64,000 bases of DNA from Heterostelium album PN500 (Eukaryota; Evosea; Eumycetozoa; Acytosteliales; Acytosteliaceae). Location of the stretch: NCBI RefSeq assembly GCF_000004825.1, contig NW_008805073.1, positions 248,001 through 312,000 on the forward strand. The letters are read 5' to 3'. The notes below the pieces were generated by a model. The model saw only the letters and a program-made list of their open reading frames with translations, had not been told where the DNA came from and did not search any database. A program made the translations under genes and the position numbers. Below, piece by piece: positions 11,276 to 24,414 of the stretch; the stretch's first letter is position 1; the number at the start of each line of letters is the position of its first letter.

Positions 11276-14130
11276 ATGATAAATGTTATTTTTAAAAATA
11301 GTTGTTTATCATTGAACAACTATCTTTGTTTAAATAGATCATCAACTAATGCTCTTTTATCATTAGCATCATATCGTCAATACAATCAAATCAGTAGTAG
11401 TAGTAGTAATCTACATTATAGATATAATTGTACTTTATCATCACCAACAATACAACCAACATCAACAACAACATTAATAAATAATAACAATAGCAGCAGC
11501 AATAATAATAATAATTCAAGTGATAATAATAATAGTCAAGTTTTAAATTTAAAAAACAAAAATGGAAAATCATCATCAACAACAACATCGACAGTAACAT
11601 CATCATCATCGTCATCACCTCAACAAAAACCTAAAAAGTATAATAATAATAATAATAGTAATGCAAGTCATCAAAATGAAAAGAAAGAAAGGAAACAATT
11701 TGTAAAACTACCAGGATCTTCATCGACAAATGTATGGGATAAGAAAGAATCAAATCCATTCGTACGAGAAACTGAGATTCCAAAAGTACCTTTTGACCAA
11801 TCCATTTTCGATTTATATTCAAATCTATATAAATCCGAAAGGTAATTACATCGCTAATGTGAATCACACATATGATTTTTAGATATTAATTGTTAGTTTA
11901 TCTTAGTTTACCGAAATATTTTAAAGATAATATAAATAATAAGAATATAGATAAGTTGGTTAGTGAAATTCAATCGCTATCGAATCAACCGAAATATTGG
12001 CTTGCCGTGTCGATTATCAGTACGTTGGTAGATCTGAGACCAAAGCTATCGCAACCACTCCCACCGAAGAACTCCGATGTAAAGAACAGGGGTTCTGTTG
12101 AGGAGCGCGAAAAGACACTCGGTGAGGATGTCTTGCAGTTCCGAAAGCTGGTGTTGGCCGCCACCCGCTACACACTGGCAATAGACGACAGCGCGCCAAT
12201 CAAACACGATCAGCTCGTAAAGCTCTACTTTAACTTTAATCATATCGCCTATCTCCAATCGCAACACGAAATTCTCATGGAGCAAGTCCGTTTGAAATCG
12301 AACCAACCAACCTCCGGTGACGAACACCTCCAATCGATGATGAACTCCATCAAGATGCTGTCGATGGACACCTCATTCCTCTATGACTACCTCTCTTGCA
12401 ACGAATCCAGCAATTTCATCCGGCCTTTCTTTGACAATGCACACCTCCAGTGGACATCAAGCGTGATCCAAGTCGGTTTAAAGAATCGTAGTGAACGCAT
12501 TCAAAAAAGAATACAAAGCAACAACAGCAACAGCAACAGCAACAACAACAACTCTCAAGAAACTACATCAACTGTTTCTTTCGATGAATTGGAAAAGATC
12601 ATTAATAATCCATTGGATAAGGACCACTTGGAGTTACCGTCGTTCGTTGTAAACTCTGAACTCAATGGACAGTATGATATTGTCGACTTTATCGAGGGAC
12701 AACTTCCAGGCCAGCTGGAGATCGCTTCAAAGTTGATAAACTCTGTCATTATGTTTTATCTTCTTGTCGATCGTTATGAGATGGCGCTGCACTGGTACTC
12801 TCGTCGTCTTAAAATCGGGTTGTCCCCAAATCACTTCACCATCTTCCCATTCATTGTGTATCATGAGTTCCGTGGCGACAACCTCCTCGAGCACTGGGAG
12901 TCGGTGCTCGACCAGTATCCAGTGGACAAACGTAGACGTTCCAATTTTAGACGTGAATTCAAGTTCAATTTCATTATGACGGCGCGTCGTGTCTTGGTCA
13001 ACCCAGGTGTGCGTGCCGAAGCAAAGGACACTGAACGCGAAGCTCTCGAAAAGATTATTAAGCTCGGACACACTGGAAAGATGATCTATTTGCTCAACCA
13101 GTATTTCGAACGTGGATTGCTGCCCAGTGGCACAACCTTGATACGCGCAGCACAAAATTCAGCTGGTCTGCCCACCTGGCAGCAGTATGTCCCGACAACA
13201 CCCGACTTTGTACGTTGTCTCTTGTTCTCACCGCGCGCTTACGAAGCGGATTTGCGCGAGAAGAATATGCTTGGCGGTTGGAACCGTCTCAAGAGTGAAC
13301 GTCCGATAATGGTGTATACCAACATCATGATTCTCAACTCGATTCTCTGTGGTCTTCTCAATCACAACGAGATTGAAGCGGCCGTGCGTATCACCATTGA
13401 AATGACCAAGCGAAAGATGAAGGTTTTCGAGTGGATTCACCGAAAGTTCAGTGAAAAGTTCATCGAAATCGGTTACTTTGACGAAGATTACTACAAATAT
13501 ATGCCCTCCATTCTCCAAGAGTACGGTGCACTCTTCCGTTTCAACCAGATGGCTTCGTGCGACGTCAAAGTTGCCTACTCTTACCTGTGTGCCGTCAACA
13601 TGCAGACCAAGACCAAACCGTTTTTGACGATCGCTGTCAATCTCTACGACCGAATCTACACAATGAATGACGACATCAACTTTGCTCATCTCATGAAGTT
13701 CTTTGGCGAGGTCAACCTATTCTATTTGTACTCGGTGTTGTTTGAGTTGTTTGCCCAGCGTGGGTATGCCAAACTCGGTTTGCAATTGCTCAATTCGAAT
13801 CTCGCATTTTTCCTCAACCAAAAGCATCTGTTGAACCACCAGATGGTCTCTGACATTTTAAGGACACTCTGCTATACTGCTTCGTCAGAGGCACGCGAAT
13901 TACAGGTCAAAATATTCAAAGCATTCATGAGTGCTAATCCACCAGCAGCTAACAAACACCTCAGTGAGATACACAATATCATGTCGCACGTCAACAAAGA
14001 ATTAAACGATCCACAAATTACAGAATTACTAAATTCAATCGATCTCAACTATACAGTGGCACCCAAACTACCAAAAGCACTTGTCGATGATATTCAACAA
14101 TCTTTATTGGCTGCCTTTTCAAGGTTATAA
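11276..14130 (+). CDS. Predicted mitochondrial PPR-like helical-repeat protein
   Basis: Two exons, 11276-11841 and 11907-14130, give 929 residues. The splice acceptor at 11905-11906 was chosen because the earlier AG at 11881-11882 gives an immediate stop and the one at 11895-11896 is out of phase. The N-terminus (MINVIFKNSCLSLNNYLCLNR) is basic and hydroxyl-rich with almost no acidic residues, which suggests mitochondrial import. Residues 60-150 are Asn/Ser/Thr low complexity. The rest is a rich series of amphipathic helices (for example ALHWYSRRLKIGLSPNHF, MVYTNIMILNSILCGLL, GLQLLNSNLAFFLNQ) that look like PPR/TPR-type repeats, though I cannot fit a strict 35-residue register. A role in mitochondrial RNA handling is only inferred; I do not recognise a named orthologue. 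Confidence 0.75.
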
Positions 14131-14385
14131 TAAATAAATTGAGAAATAAACTAGTTTGGTAATATCATTATAATGCTAATCAATATTTTTTGTAAAAATC
14201 TGATCAATTTGATTCAAATCTATTTAATCAGGGAGAGAGTTCAATAACTGTGATACAAAATTCAGAATTCACTTCTCTTGAAATTTAAAATAATGAATAT
14301 ATATAAGTAATATTAACAATTTTATTTTTTAGATGTTTGTATATGAATATGGTCATACAGAAGAAATATTTTTATTTGATAAAAA

Positions 14386-15005
14386 TTATTTATCATATTT
14401 ATTATATTGGTTGTTCATAAATGCAGCTTCTTTGAAACAGGTAATTGTTCTTGCTTTGTGAGTATTATTGAATGGATTCCATTTGGTTTGAGCAAGTAAC
14501 CATTCAACACATTCAATTTGACCTGATCGAATTGAATTCGTATAACATTCTAACATAATCTGATGATTTGCAATGTTTCTATCGTACTTTCGATTGTTTG
14601 GTTCTGGTATTATTGCATATTCTGTTAACTTTAAGAATATTTCATAATTCTTTGACAAAGGAGATCTTGAAAGTGCTTTTAAATAGTCTTGATCACTTAG
14701 ATCTATTCTTCTCGTATAATTATGTGCTCTAATAATGTAGTTTACAATCTCTAAACTATTAAACTCTGCAGCCAATGCCAAAAGTTCACCGAAATCAAAA
14801 TGACTTCTTTTGATTGTAATATAATGGAAACTGAGAAAAGAAAGTATTTCAACCACATAATCAAAGAATTCGACATCATTAAGCTTTACTATATGTTTGA
14901 AATATAGATCTGAATGATTAAAGTATGTTTGAAGTACTTATTTTCAATAGAGAAATCGGTACGATATTGACAAGGAGCTCGCCAATACAAGCTACTTCTA
15001 AACAT
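14386..15005 (-). pseudogene. Decayed dictyostelid ankyrin-type gene
   Basis: From 14856 to 14386 a clear frame encodes ankyrin-like helices (GELLALAAEFNSLEIVNYI, SGQIECVEWLLAQTKWNP). The likely start is an ATG at 15005, opening MFRSSLYWRAPCQYRTDFS, which resembles the first residues of the large dictyostelid ankyrin family. That frame runs into a stop near 14886, while the ankyrin frame opens about 60 bases earlier, so the two overlap in different frames with no intron of normal size between them. The product would also be only about 200 residues, shorter than its relatives. I therefore read it as a frameshifted, 3'-truncated copy. A short unannotated intron is the alternative. Confidence 0.55.
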
Positions 15006-15327
15006 CAGGTAGAATCGTTTCAATTCTATAATATCGATGATTAACCAATTGAATTGGATTACTAATCATATCTTTCCATCAATATAAAACTAACTCTTTT
15101 GCCTTTGAATTTAACTTCCTCTCTTGATTCCACTGATTTCTTACTTTATCTCTATTTATTATATAAACATGATTAAATATGGGATTTCTAATATAAACAT
15201 TTTTAAAACAAAATAAATATTTATCCATTTATGTATATCTATCTGTATGTATTTATCTTAAAAGGTGGATGATAAATCAAATTTGTTTTTTTTTTTTTAT
15301 TTATTTTTTTCAAAGAAAAAATATGTT
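15006..15327. other. Intergenic AT-rich spacer
   Basis: It lies upstream of the ankyrin-type remnant and downstream of the large surface-protein gene, both on the minus strand. It contains TATGTAT-type runs and a T tract at 15283-15310. No feature was recognised. Confidence 0.4.
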
Positions 15328-18300
15328 TTATGCTTTTTGAGTTGATCGTTCAACTTTTTTGTTGTATTTGTCAGCAATTCTTCTCTTTCTGATGAGGAGT
15401 GCAGATCCAGCTACAAGAGCAACACCGACAGTACCACCAACAACACTACCAACAATGACTCGCCAATTATCATCTTTCTTTGTTGTTGGGTTACAAGTAT
15501 TTCTATTGTCGGTTTGGGCATTTGGTGCAAGGATTAAACCGAAATCAGGGTCAACCATTGCAAACTCTTCGAATTGCGGTACGACAGTGTCGATTTCAAC
15601 ATGTCCTTCTCTTTGGATGTATGTATGAACAGCTACCATCGGTATGGTATCGACAATGAGTGTATTCAACATTGAACCGACAATATAGTTACCGTTTCCA
15701 TCACCAATATTGAATGAGGTGACTTCGGAGGTCGACAATACAATAGTGTCATTGGAAGACGGTGCCTTCAAGTTTCCACATTGATCCTTAACACCAACGG
15801 GATTGGTAACTCTCATTGAGAAAACGAGGTTGTTCAATCTCGATTGGAATGGCCATTTTTCGACTCTCATAGTAAACTTGTGAGATCCAATGTTGATTTG
15901 GAAATCCTTTCCTGCAAAGCTGACTGGAATCGTTTTGGCTAGCAGTGCGGAATTCTTTGGTGCTTGGTATTGAATGAATGAAATCTCCATTGACTCGGCA
16001 TATTTGAGAGATGTAGAGTTGGCAGAGTAACTCCACTGTTTGAGCGCTATGATCTCGCCTGTGATCGCGTGACTAATATTTTGATTGGAAGATGATTCCA
16101 ACATCCATTTCGCTTCGGAGACATTGAAATATTTAACTTGGTCACCGGTATCAGTGATCTCAGTGATTGAGAATACTTCAAACTTGTAGCTGATTCCATT
16201 GTTCTCGACTTCGATCTCTGGAATCTGTGGATTTGGTGTGATTGTATCGTTTCCGTTGTGATTATCTTTGCCGTCGATCTGACAATAAATACCACTCCAT
16301 CCTTCTTTACATTGGCATACTCCCTCGAGGCATTCACCATTCTCTGAACAAACTGGAGCTGTTTCATTCTTTTTACACGATGAATCGTCAAGAGCGCTGA
16401 TGGTTGAAATGGAAACAGATTGTTCAACCGGTTGGTAATAAGAGTTGTAAACAATTACTTTAATAATATATCTTGTTTTCGGTGCCAATTTGGTGATATC
16501 ACAATAGAGTTGTTTGGATTTCGAACAAATGGTTGTCCAGTTTTGTGAGTTGTAAGAGATAATGGTTGAATAGGTAGTTTCATTAGGTTGACCATTCTCT
16601 GATGCATTCCATGAAACATATATCGATGAAACCGATGCATCTGCACTAAGATTTAAACCGGTTGGTTCGGAATAGGTTTGAATGGAACCGATTTCCATCT
16701 TTGACATATCATCATTGTATGCAATCACCTTGACTTGATATAACGATCCAAGCTCCAAATCATCATAAATACATGATAGCTGAGTTGTGTTTGGACAAAT
16801 GACTGCTTCATTCACTAATACATCGTAGGTTGTTGAACTTGGAACACCATTGACTGTTGAATATGTGATATCGAAATTCTCAGTTGAGGTCTGTGAAATT
16901 TGGATCGATGGATTGCTGATTTCAGAGTATGTCTGATAGCTTCTGGATAATGTCAATTGTGTTTGGTCGCTAACTGCAATAATTGAAATTTCCTGAGAAC
17001 TTCCTGGAACCAAATCACTAATTACACAACTTGTCTCTTGAGTTTTGATACAAGATGTCGGTTGTCCATTTAGAGAAACATTGAAATAGGTCAACTCTGG
17101 AATACCATTTTCAACTGAATATTTCAATGAGATCTCTTTGGTTGTAATGTATACCAAATCAAGCAGGAGATTCGATAACTCTGCATAGGTTTCGACAATC
17201 AACTCGGAGCTAAGATGTCTATCAACATTGTTGGATGTGACAATGAAAGAATAGGTTGTTCCCGGTAAAAGATCGGTAAGGAAACACTCTCCATTGGCAT
17301 CGGGTTTAGATTCTTGACAAACACTATTTCCAGCTTGATTGATGGTGGTCGAGTTCATAATGACAACGAATGAAGTTTGAAGGGGATCACCTCCTGGTGC
17401 TTCGTAGTTGAGATGAATTGATTTTGTCAGTGCAGTTGCTGTGAGAATTGGTTCACTCATCAAATCCCAGAGTGTAACATTTTGAACTGGCGATTGGGTG
17501 ATATCACCATCGTTGGTTGCTGTGACTTGAACAGAGTATTCTGACAAGGTTGTCAATCCAGTGATGGTACATGTAGTGGCAGTTCCAGTACATTGCGAAT
17601 AAACTACACCATCCAGGAGAACGTGATAAATGGTTGATGGAGATGGTACTCCAAAAGTTGATGAATATCTGGTGAAGATTGAAGTTGGTTTTCCAATCAA
17701 AGTTAATGTTGGATTGCTAACCTTGGTGTAGGTGGTAAGTTTCTTTGAGAATGAAAGTGATTTACCATCATTGACTGCAGTCACTTGGATATTGTAGTTG
17801 GTGGTATGAGTCAGACCACTCAGAGTACATGTGTTGGAGGAGATATCAATACAACCGATTACATCGACACCATTGTTGTTTACAGTATATTTAGTTGCAC
17901 TGGGAACACCTCCATTCACTGTGAAGTTTAGTGAAATCAATTTGGTGGTAACGAGTGACGAACTGAAAATACCTTCAGAGATTTGTGAGTATGTTGGTGC
18001 AACAATGGATTTCGAAAGGTTAAGTCCTGCGTTGGTAGCGAAAACAGCAAAGGTATAGGATGTACTTGGTGTTAGGGATGCAACATTACATGTGGTGGAG
18101 GCAATCGATTGACATGGTGCATATGGAACATTATTGACGCTGATAGAATAGAGGGTGAGCGCTGGATTTCCACCCTTGGCCGAAAAAGTTAAACTGGAGG
18201 ATTTGGTCAACATTGCCACTGAGAGTGTTGGTGCAGTCAATAAATCCCAAAGCTTAACGGTTTGGATCAAGGATGAAGTTGTAGTTCCATCGTTGATAGC

Positions 18301-21300
18301 TTTGACTTGAACGGAATAGGTTGAGAGTGTTGTCAATCCACTGAGAGTACATGGAGAGGTGGTACAAGTTTGAGAAACATCATTCAAAAGAACTTGATAG
18401 GTTGTGGCTGGTGATGGCACACCTCCAGTTGATGCGAACGAAATTGAAATTGAAACGGGTGTATTGGATAATGTAAAGGTTGGAACACTGACAACTGGGT
18501 AGAGTTGTTGAGTGATGGTTTTGGTTGGTGATGAATTTCCATAATTGATCGATTTTCCAACGATTGTCAATTGAACACCTGGATTCGATGGTGTGAATCC
18601 AGAGACTGTGCATTGTGCAAAGTCATTACAAGTGGCTGCAGCACCATTGATTGTAAAGGCAAATGTTGTGACTCCTTGAACTCCATAGGTCGATGAGTAA
18701 CTGAATGTCACTGAGCTGGTTGTATAACTAATAATTTGCAATGTCTTCATTGTATCTGCAAAGGTTTGGTATGAAGAAACACCTGTTTTCGATAAACCAT
18801 CATTGGTAACCTTAACCTGGACATCATATTTGGTTCCGAGAACAACTGAATTGAATGTACATTGTAGAGCGGTTGTTGCTGCACAAATAGTTGCACCATT
18901 GACAACAACATCATAAACAGATGTTTGATATCCATTTTGTGTTGAATAAGTGATTGTTAGTGTGAGTGCTGATTGTTTGATTGTGACAGTTGGTGTTGTG
19001 ACTTCAGCTAACGTTGTGAATGTCTTTGATGTACTTTGTTTCTTTCCATCGTTTACTGCATCTACTTGGATAACATAATCAGTGGCTTGGGTCAAGGTAT
19101 TGATTGTGCAAGTAGTAGTGGAGATACCAACACATCCTGGAACATTTACACCTTTGTTGGAAACTGTGTAAAGAGTTGAACTTGGAACACCTTGAGTTGT
19201 TGAGAAACTAACAATCATTGATTTGGTTGTGATTGTTGTTGCTGTCAAAGTTGGGAGTGTGATCTCTGGATATGTAGATTGTGTAACTGTATTGCTCAGA
19301 GTTGTGACTGAATTGACTGCAATTACCGTAAACCTGTAGGAAGTACCAGGTGTCAGAGATGAAACAGTGCATGTTGTTGTGGCGATACCTTTGCAATTGG
19401 CAACGTCAACACCATTTGATTGGATGGTATAGCTTGTCAAAGCTGGATTACCACCTGTTGCAGAGAATGATAGAACAGCACGATTGGTGAACATGTTGGC
19501 AGAGATAGTTGGTGTAGACATCAAATCCCATAGTTTAACGGATTGGACTGTTGACAAAGTGGTAGTTCCATCGTTGGTTGCTTTGACTTGAACGGAATAG
19601 GTTGAGAGTGTTGTCAATCCACTGAGAGTACATGGAGAGGTGGTACAAGTTTGAACAGCACTATTCAATAGAACTTGATAGGAGGTGGCTGGTGATGGCA
19701 CACCATTAATCGAAGAGAATGTAACGGTAATGGAAACTGGGGTGTTGGTTAATGTAAAGGTTGGAACACTGACAACTGGGTAGAGTTGTTGAGTGATGGT
19801 TTTGGTTGGTGATGAATTTCCATAGTTGATCGATTTTCCAACGATTGTCAATTGAACACCTGGATTCGATGGTGTGAATCCAGAGACTGTGCATTGTGCA
19901 AAGTCATTACAAGTGGCTGCAGCACCATTGATCGTAAAGGCAAATGTTGTGACTCCTTGAACTCCATAGGTCGATGAGTAACTGAATGTCACTGAGCTGG
20001 TTGTATAACTAACAATTTGTAACTTTTGAATGGAATCTGAGTAGGTTTGGTATGAAGAGGTACCGATTTTAGTTAGACCATCATTGGTAACCTTTACTTG
20101 AACATCATATTTGGTTCCGAGAACAACCGAATTGAATGTACATTGTAAAGCGGTTGTTGCTGCACAAATAGTTGCACCATTGACAACAACATCATAAACA
20201 GATGTTTGATATCCATTTTGTGTTGAATAAGTGATTGTTAGTGTGAGTGCTGATTGTTTGATTGTGACAGTTGGTGTTGTGACTTCAGCTAAAGTTGTGA
20301 ATGTCTTTGATGTACTTTGTTTCTTTCCATCGTTTACTGCATCTACTTGGATATTATAGCCAGTGGCTTGGGTCAAGGTATTGATTGCGCAAGTAGTAGT
20401 GGAGATACCAACACATCCTGGAACATTTACACCATTATTAATGATTGTGTAAAGAGTTGAACTTGGAACACCTTGAGTTGTTGAGAAACTAACAATCATT
20501 GATTTGGTTGTGATTGTTGTTGCTGTCAACGTTGGGAGTGTGATCTCTGAATAGGTAGATTGTGTAACTGTGCTACTGAGGGTGGTTGGTGCATTGACTG
20601 CAGTCACAACAAACTTGTAAGAAGTACCAGGTGTCAGAGACGAAACAGTGCATGTTGTTGTGGCGATACCTTTGCAATTGGCAACATCAACACCATTTGA
20701 TTGGATGGTGTATCTTGTCAACGCTGGATTACCACCGGCAGCAGAGAATGACAGAACGGCACGATTCGTAAACATGTTAGCAGAGAGTGTCGGTGTTTTC
20801 ATCAGATCCCATAGTTTAATCGATAAAACGCCAGATTGAGTGGTTGTACCATCGTTGGTTGCTTTGACCTGGAGTGTATAGGTTGCAAGAGTAGTCAATC
20901 CACTGAGAGTACATGGAGAGGCAGTGCAGGATTGAACGGCACCATTCAAGAGAACTTGGTAGGTGGTGGCTGGCGATGGTACACCGCCAGTAGCAGAGAA
21001 AGTTGCAACAATAGAGTTTGGTGTGTTTGTAGAGGAAAGAGATGGAGTGGTAACTGCGGTATAGGTAGTTCCACTGGTAGTCATAGCAGCAGAGCTTACA
21101 CCATAGTTTACGGCATTAACGGCAATCGAGACTGTTTGGCCTGGAGTCAAACCGGTAATGGTACAAGATGTAAAAGAACATCCTCCAACTTGAACATTAT
21201 TCGATTTAACAACAAAAGATGTAACTCCATTGACACCTTGATTCGACTTGTAGCTAACAGTGATAGTCTTTGTAGTTCTAGCAGTCACTGTTACCGAGTT

Positions 21301-22575
21301 CATAGTATCAGCTGATAGTTAGTATCAAAAGAATAGAAAAGAAATTGATAAATATTAAATTAGTATATACATTGGATATCTTTGAATAACATGATTACAA
21401 CTTACCGGATGGCATTTGGATATAAGCGGAAGTACCGGAATTCGCTCCACCAAATGGAGATTCTCCGTTCAATGTCGCTTTGATGTTGGTTCTTAAACCG
21501 GTTGGAATACCAGAGATTGTACACGATTGTCCACCGGTTAGAGAATTACAGGAGGTTGCAACGTATGAATTTCCGTTGAGGTATTCAACTCTCATTGTTT
21601 GGGTGGCTGGCCAATTGCTATTCACTTGGATGGTAAGTGAATTGTAACCGTTGAACTTGGCGGCACCGAAAGTAATGGAGAGCGAAACCGCACTGAACAC
21701 ATTCATCATGAATCTTATATCGTCTCGTGAGCAAGATGTCGATGTCCAAGCAAAGTTTGTTAGACCTCCACAGCTTCCCGAGCTATCATAAGAGTAACCA
21801 ATGGTTGCCGATGTAAGAGTACCCATTGTTCCTCTCTGGAAACCAGAAACGGAATCTGTATAACTACATACATTTGGACGCAATACATTTCTAATACTAT
21901 TAACCGGTCCACAAACGCTATTTGGACTATTTACATAACATAATAATAATTTGATGGAAAAAGAGTTTCAGGTGGTGTTAATAAATATTTTTGTGTGATC
22001 AATCAATTAATCAAATGTGTGATTTTTATCTGAGGAAAAAAAAAATGAAAAGTTGAAATTTAAAAAAAAAAAAATATATATTATTTTAAATTAAAACTTA
22101 CGGATATCTTTCATAGTAAATCTATATTTAGATTAAAGGATAAATTTTTATTTTTTTTAATTAGTTCTAATTATTTAATATATTTTTTTAATTTATAATA
22201 AATTTATTATAAAATACTTACAAATCCTACTGATGGAGTGACAAAAGTAGATTTTACTTCAGTTTTAAATACTCCAGCAATACAATTTCCAGAAGTTGCT
22301 GCTAGTCCAATAAAACTGGATTGTGCACATGCTTTATCTTTGAAATTCTCTATTTTATAGGTATTTCCAGAGATAAGGTATTTAAAGCTAGCAATTCCAT
22401 CACTGTAACATTGTCCATTGACAAATGATGAAATTAAATTGGGTTGAACATCACAACTTTTAGTACCAAAAGGATAGGATGTTAACCAAATATAAGATTG
22501 CCCCTCTACAAAAGACAATAGAAATGATACATATATTAAAAATACAATAAATAAATAATTATATTTGAAAAACAT
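15328..22575 (-). CDS. Giant type I surface protein with FN3-like array, EGF-like domain and TM segment
   Basis: Exons in transcript order are 22575-22222, 22121-22102 (a 20-nt micro-exon), 21926-21406 and 21311-15328; phases agree and the product is about 2292 residues. Residues 1-26 are a signal peptide (hydrophobic, ending SFVEGQ). Residues 27-300 form a Cys-containing head. About 300-1930 is an array of roughly twenty beta-rich domains of 80-90 residues, fibronectin-III-like (YxVxVNG, then SxLTPGTSYxFxVxAVN). An EGF-like module (CSENGECLEGVCQCKEGWSG) follows at about 1945-1980, then a membrane-proximal domain ending PQFEEFAMVDPDFGLIL, which resembles the equivalent domain of dictyostelid ComC-type proteins. 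A single TM helix (VIVGSVVGGTVGVALVAGSA) and a short basic tail close the protein. Cell adhesion or receptor function is inferred from architecture. Confidence 0.82.
17462..21303 (-). repeat. Higher-order tandem repeats in the FN3-like array
   Basis: The string AAATCCCA (or its variant AGATCCCA) recurs in the same context at 17462, 18242, 19523 and 20804. Offsets are 780, 1281 and 1281 bp, that is 260 and 427 codons, or three and five domains. Other matched strings (for example TGTCTTTGAT at 19021 and 20302, GGCGATACCT at 19381 and 20662) give the same 1281-bp offset. The 18242 and 19523 blocks are almost identical over long stretches, indicating recent tandem duplication or gene conversion. 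Confidence 0.88.
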
Positions 22576-24414
22576 TATTTATTTATTTAATTGAAAATAA
22601 AAACAAACAATTTTGAAAAAGAATCTAAAGATTAAATAAATGAATCTAGATCAACAATTGCTCTTTCGATTTGGAACAACCGGTTAAAAAAGATTTTAAT
22701 TTAAAATTTTTTATTGATAAAATAAGAATCAAAGGTTCCAAGACAAACAAGCTCGTAAAACATAATTGAAATTTTCGTAAAATCTAACAATGATCGAGAG
22801 ATATTTTGTTGTTCGGGTCTCATGGTTTCCATCCTTCACTTTGATGGTTTTGCGTACTATTTTTACCTTAAAAAAGGAAAAAACTCACTCTAAAAAATCA
22901 GTTTTTTGGTTTTTTTTTTTGAAATTGACCAGGATCCTCCTCTTGTTAATCTAAAAAGGTGTGGGTAAGGTTATCAAAAATCTTTAGAAGATTTTTATCT
23001 GGTTCTCAAATGGTAAACAAAATAATCAATTAACAAATAGTTAAAAACAAAAATTTTATTTACCAATTTTTTTTTAAAGAATGTTGATTTTTCTGATTAA
23101 AAAAATTATTCTATGATAGTTTATCAGATTTATTTCTTTCAAATTTTTTCTAAAATATTAAAATAAAGTCATATTTAAATGATTTGTTATCTATCTTATT
23201 TCAATAAAAACAGTCAGAGTTTTATTTAATTTTTTAAAAAAATGAATCAAAAAATAACAAAAAAAAAAGAACCATTTTAAAAACGGTACTCAAATCGCAG
23301 AATCATTCTCTCAAACTGAGAAATTAAGTTCCAAAAACTCACGTCAAATTTAAATCTATTTGTTTAGATATTGAACAAATTAACATAAGTACATTAGCAA
23401 AGAAATTAAAACTTACAATGATCATAAGAATCATATTTGCTTTTTTAGTCTAAAAATATTTATTTACTTTGCTTTGAAAATTTAAAAATCTGAGGTAAGA
23501 TAACCAATATCTTTGACAAAAGACACTCATATTTAAAATTAGAAATCTAAATAAACATTTTAATTTTTTTTCTTAATTATATCTGATTTTTCATTTTTAT
23601 TTTTACTTTTTTTTTGTTTTTATTCTTTGGAGATGATCTAAGTGATCAAAAATCAACAATATAAACAACATTAAATAAAACCATAAAATGAATATCAAAG
23701 AAAGATTGTGATAAGAATGTGTTGATTATACTTACAAGATAGTTACAAAAAAATCATTTCAAAATTTTATTATTAAGGTTAACAATAAATTTAAATGTAA
23801 ATACTCAAAGAGGTTCCGCAATCATACGAAATGTATGCATATGGAGTTCTCTTACTTCGAAATCAATTTTTCTCCTACAACCGTTGTATTCAGATGCAAC
23901 CGGAGAGACGGTCACTGTCCTTTCTCCTGTTTTCAACTGATTCAACACCACCCCCAATTAAATAAAGATAAAAAATAGAAAAAAAAAAGAATTATAATTT
24001 ATTGAAGTATTAAATTGATTATTTATTAAATAAATAAAGATAATTCTACACAATTGTGTGACACTTGAAGCTTGCAAAAAAAATTGTCAAGAGGCGGGCA
24101 ATTCATTAAAAAAAAATGGTTGTGCAAATTTTCAATGAATAACCATTCGACATGATTCCCAATAACAGATTTTTTTTTTTCGAAAAAAAAAGAAAAAAAA
24201 AACGGTCATATCTTGATAATAATAATTGTAAAAATAAAATAAATATTAATTATACAAACACACACACTATCAAATATTATCAATCATATCTTACTTTCAT
24301 AATTAATTAATTAAAAACATATCTTTTATTTTTATTTTTTTTTTAATAGCGAAATTTAATTGTAAAAAAAATAAAATAAAAGATTAGTAGTTATAAATAA
24401 TTAAATAATTGATT
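22576..24414. other. Long AT-rich intergenic region with two unusual islands
   Basis: This spacer separates the surface-protein gene (-) and the ANK-VPS9 gene (+), which diverge from it. Most of it is A/T homopolymer-rich. Two less AT-rich islands stand out: 22729-22884, a minus-strand stop-free frame of 51 codons, and 23805-23957, a minus-strand stop-free frame of 50 codons that also folds into several hairpins. A third slightly richer patch lies at about 24045-24170. None has a clear start codon. Confidence 0.5.
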
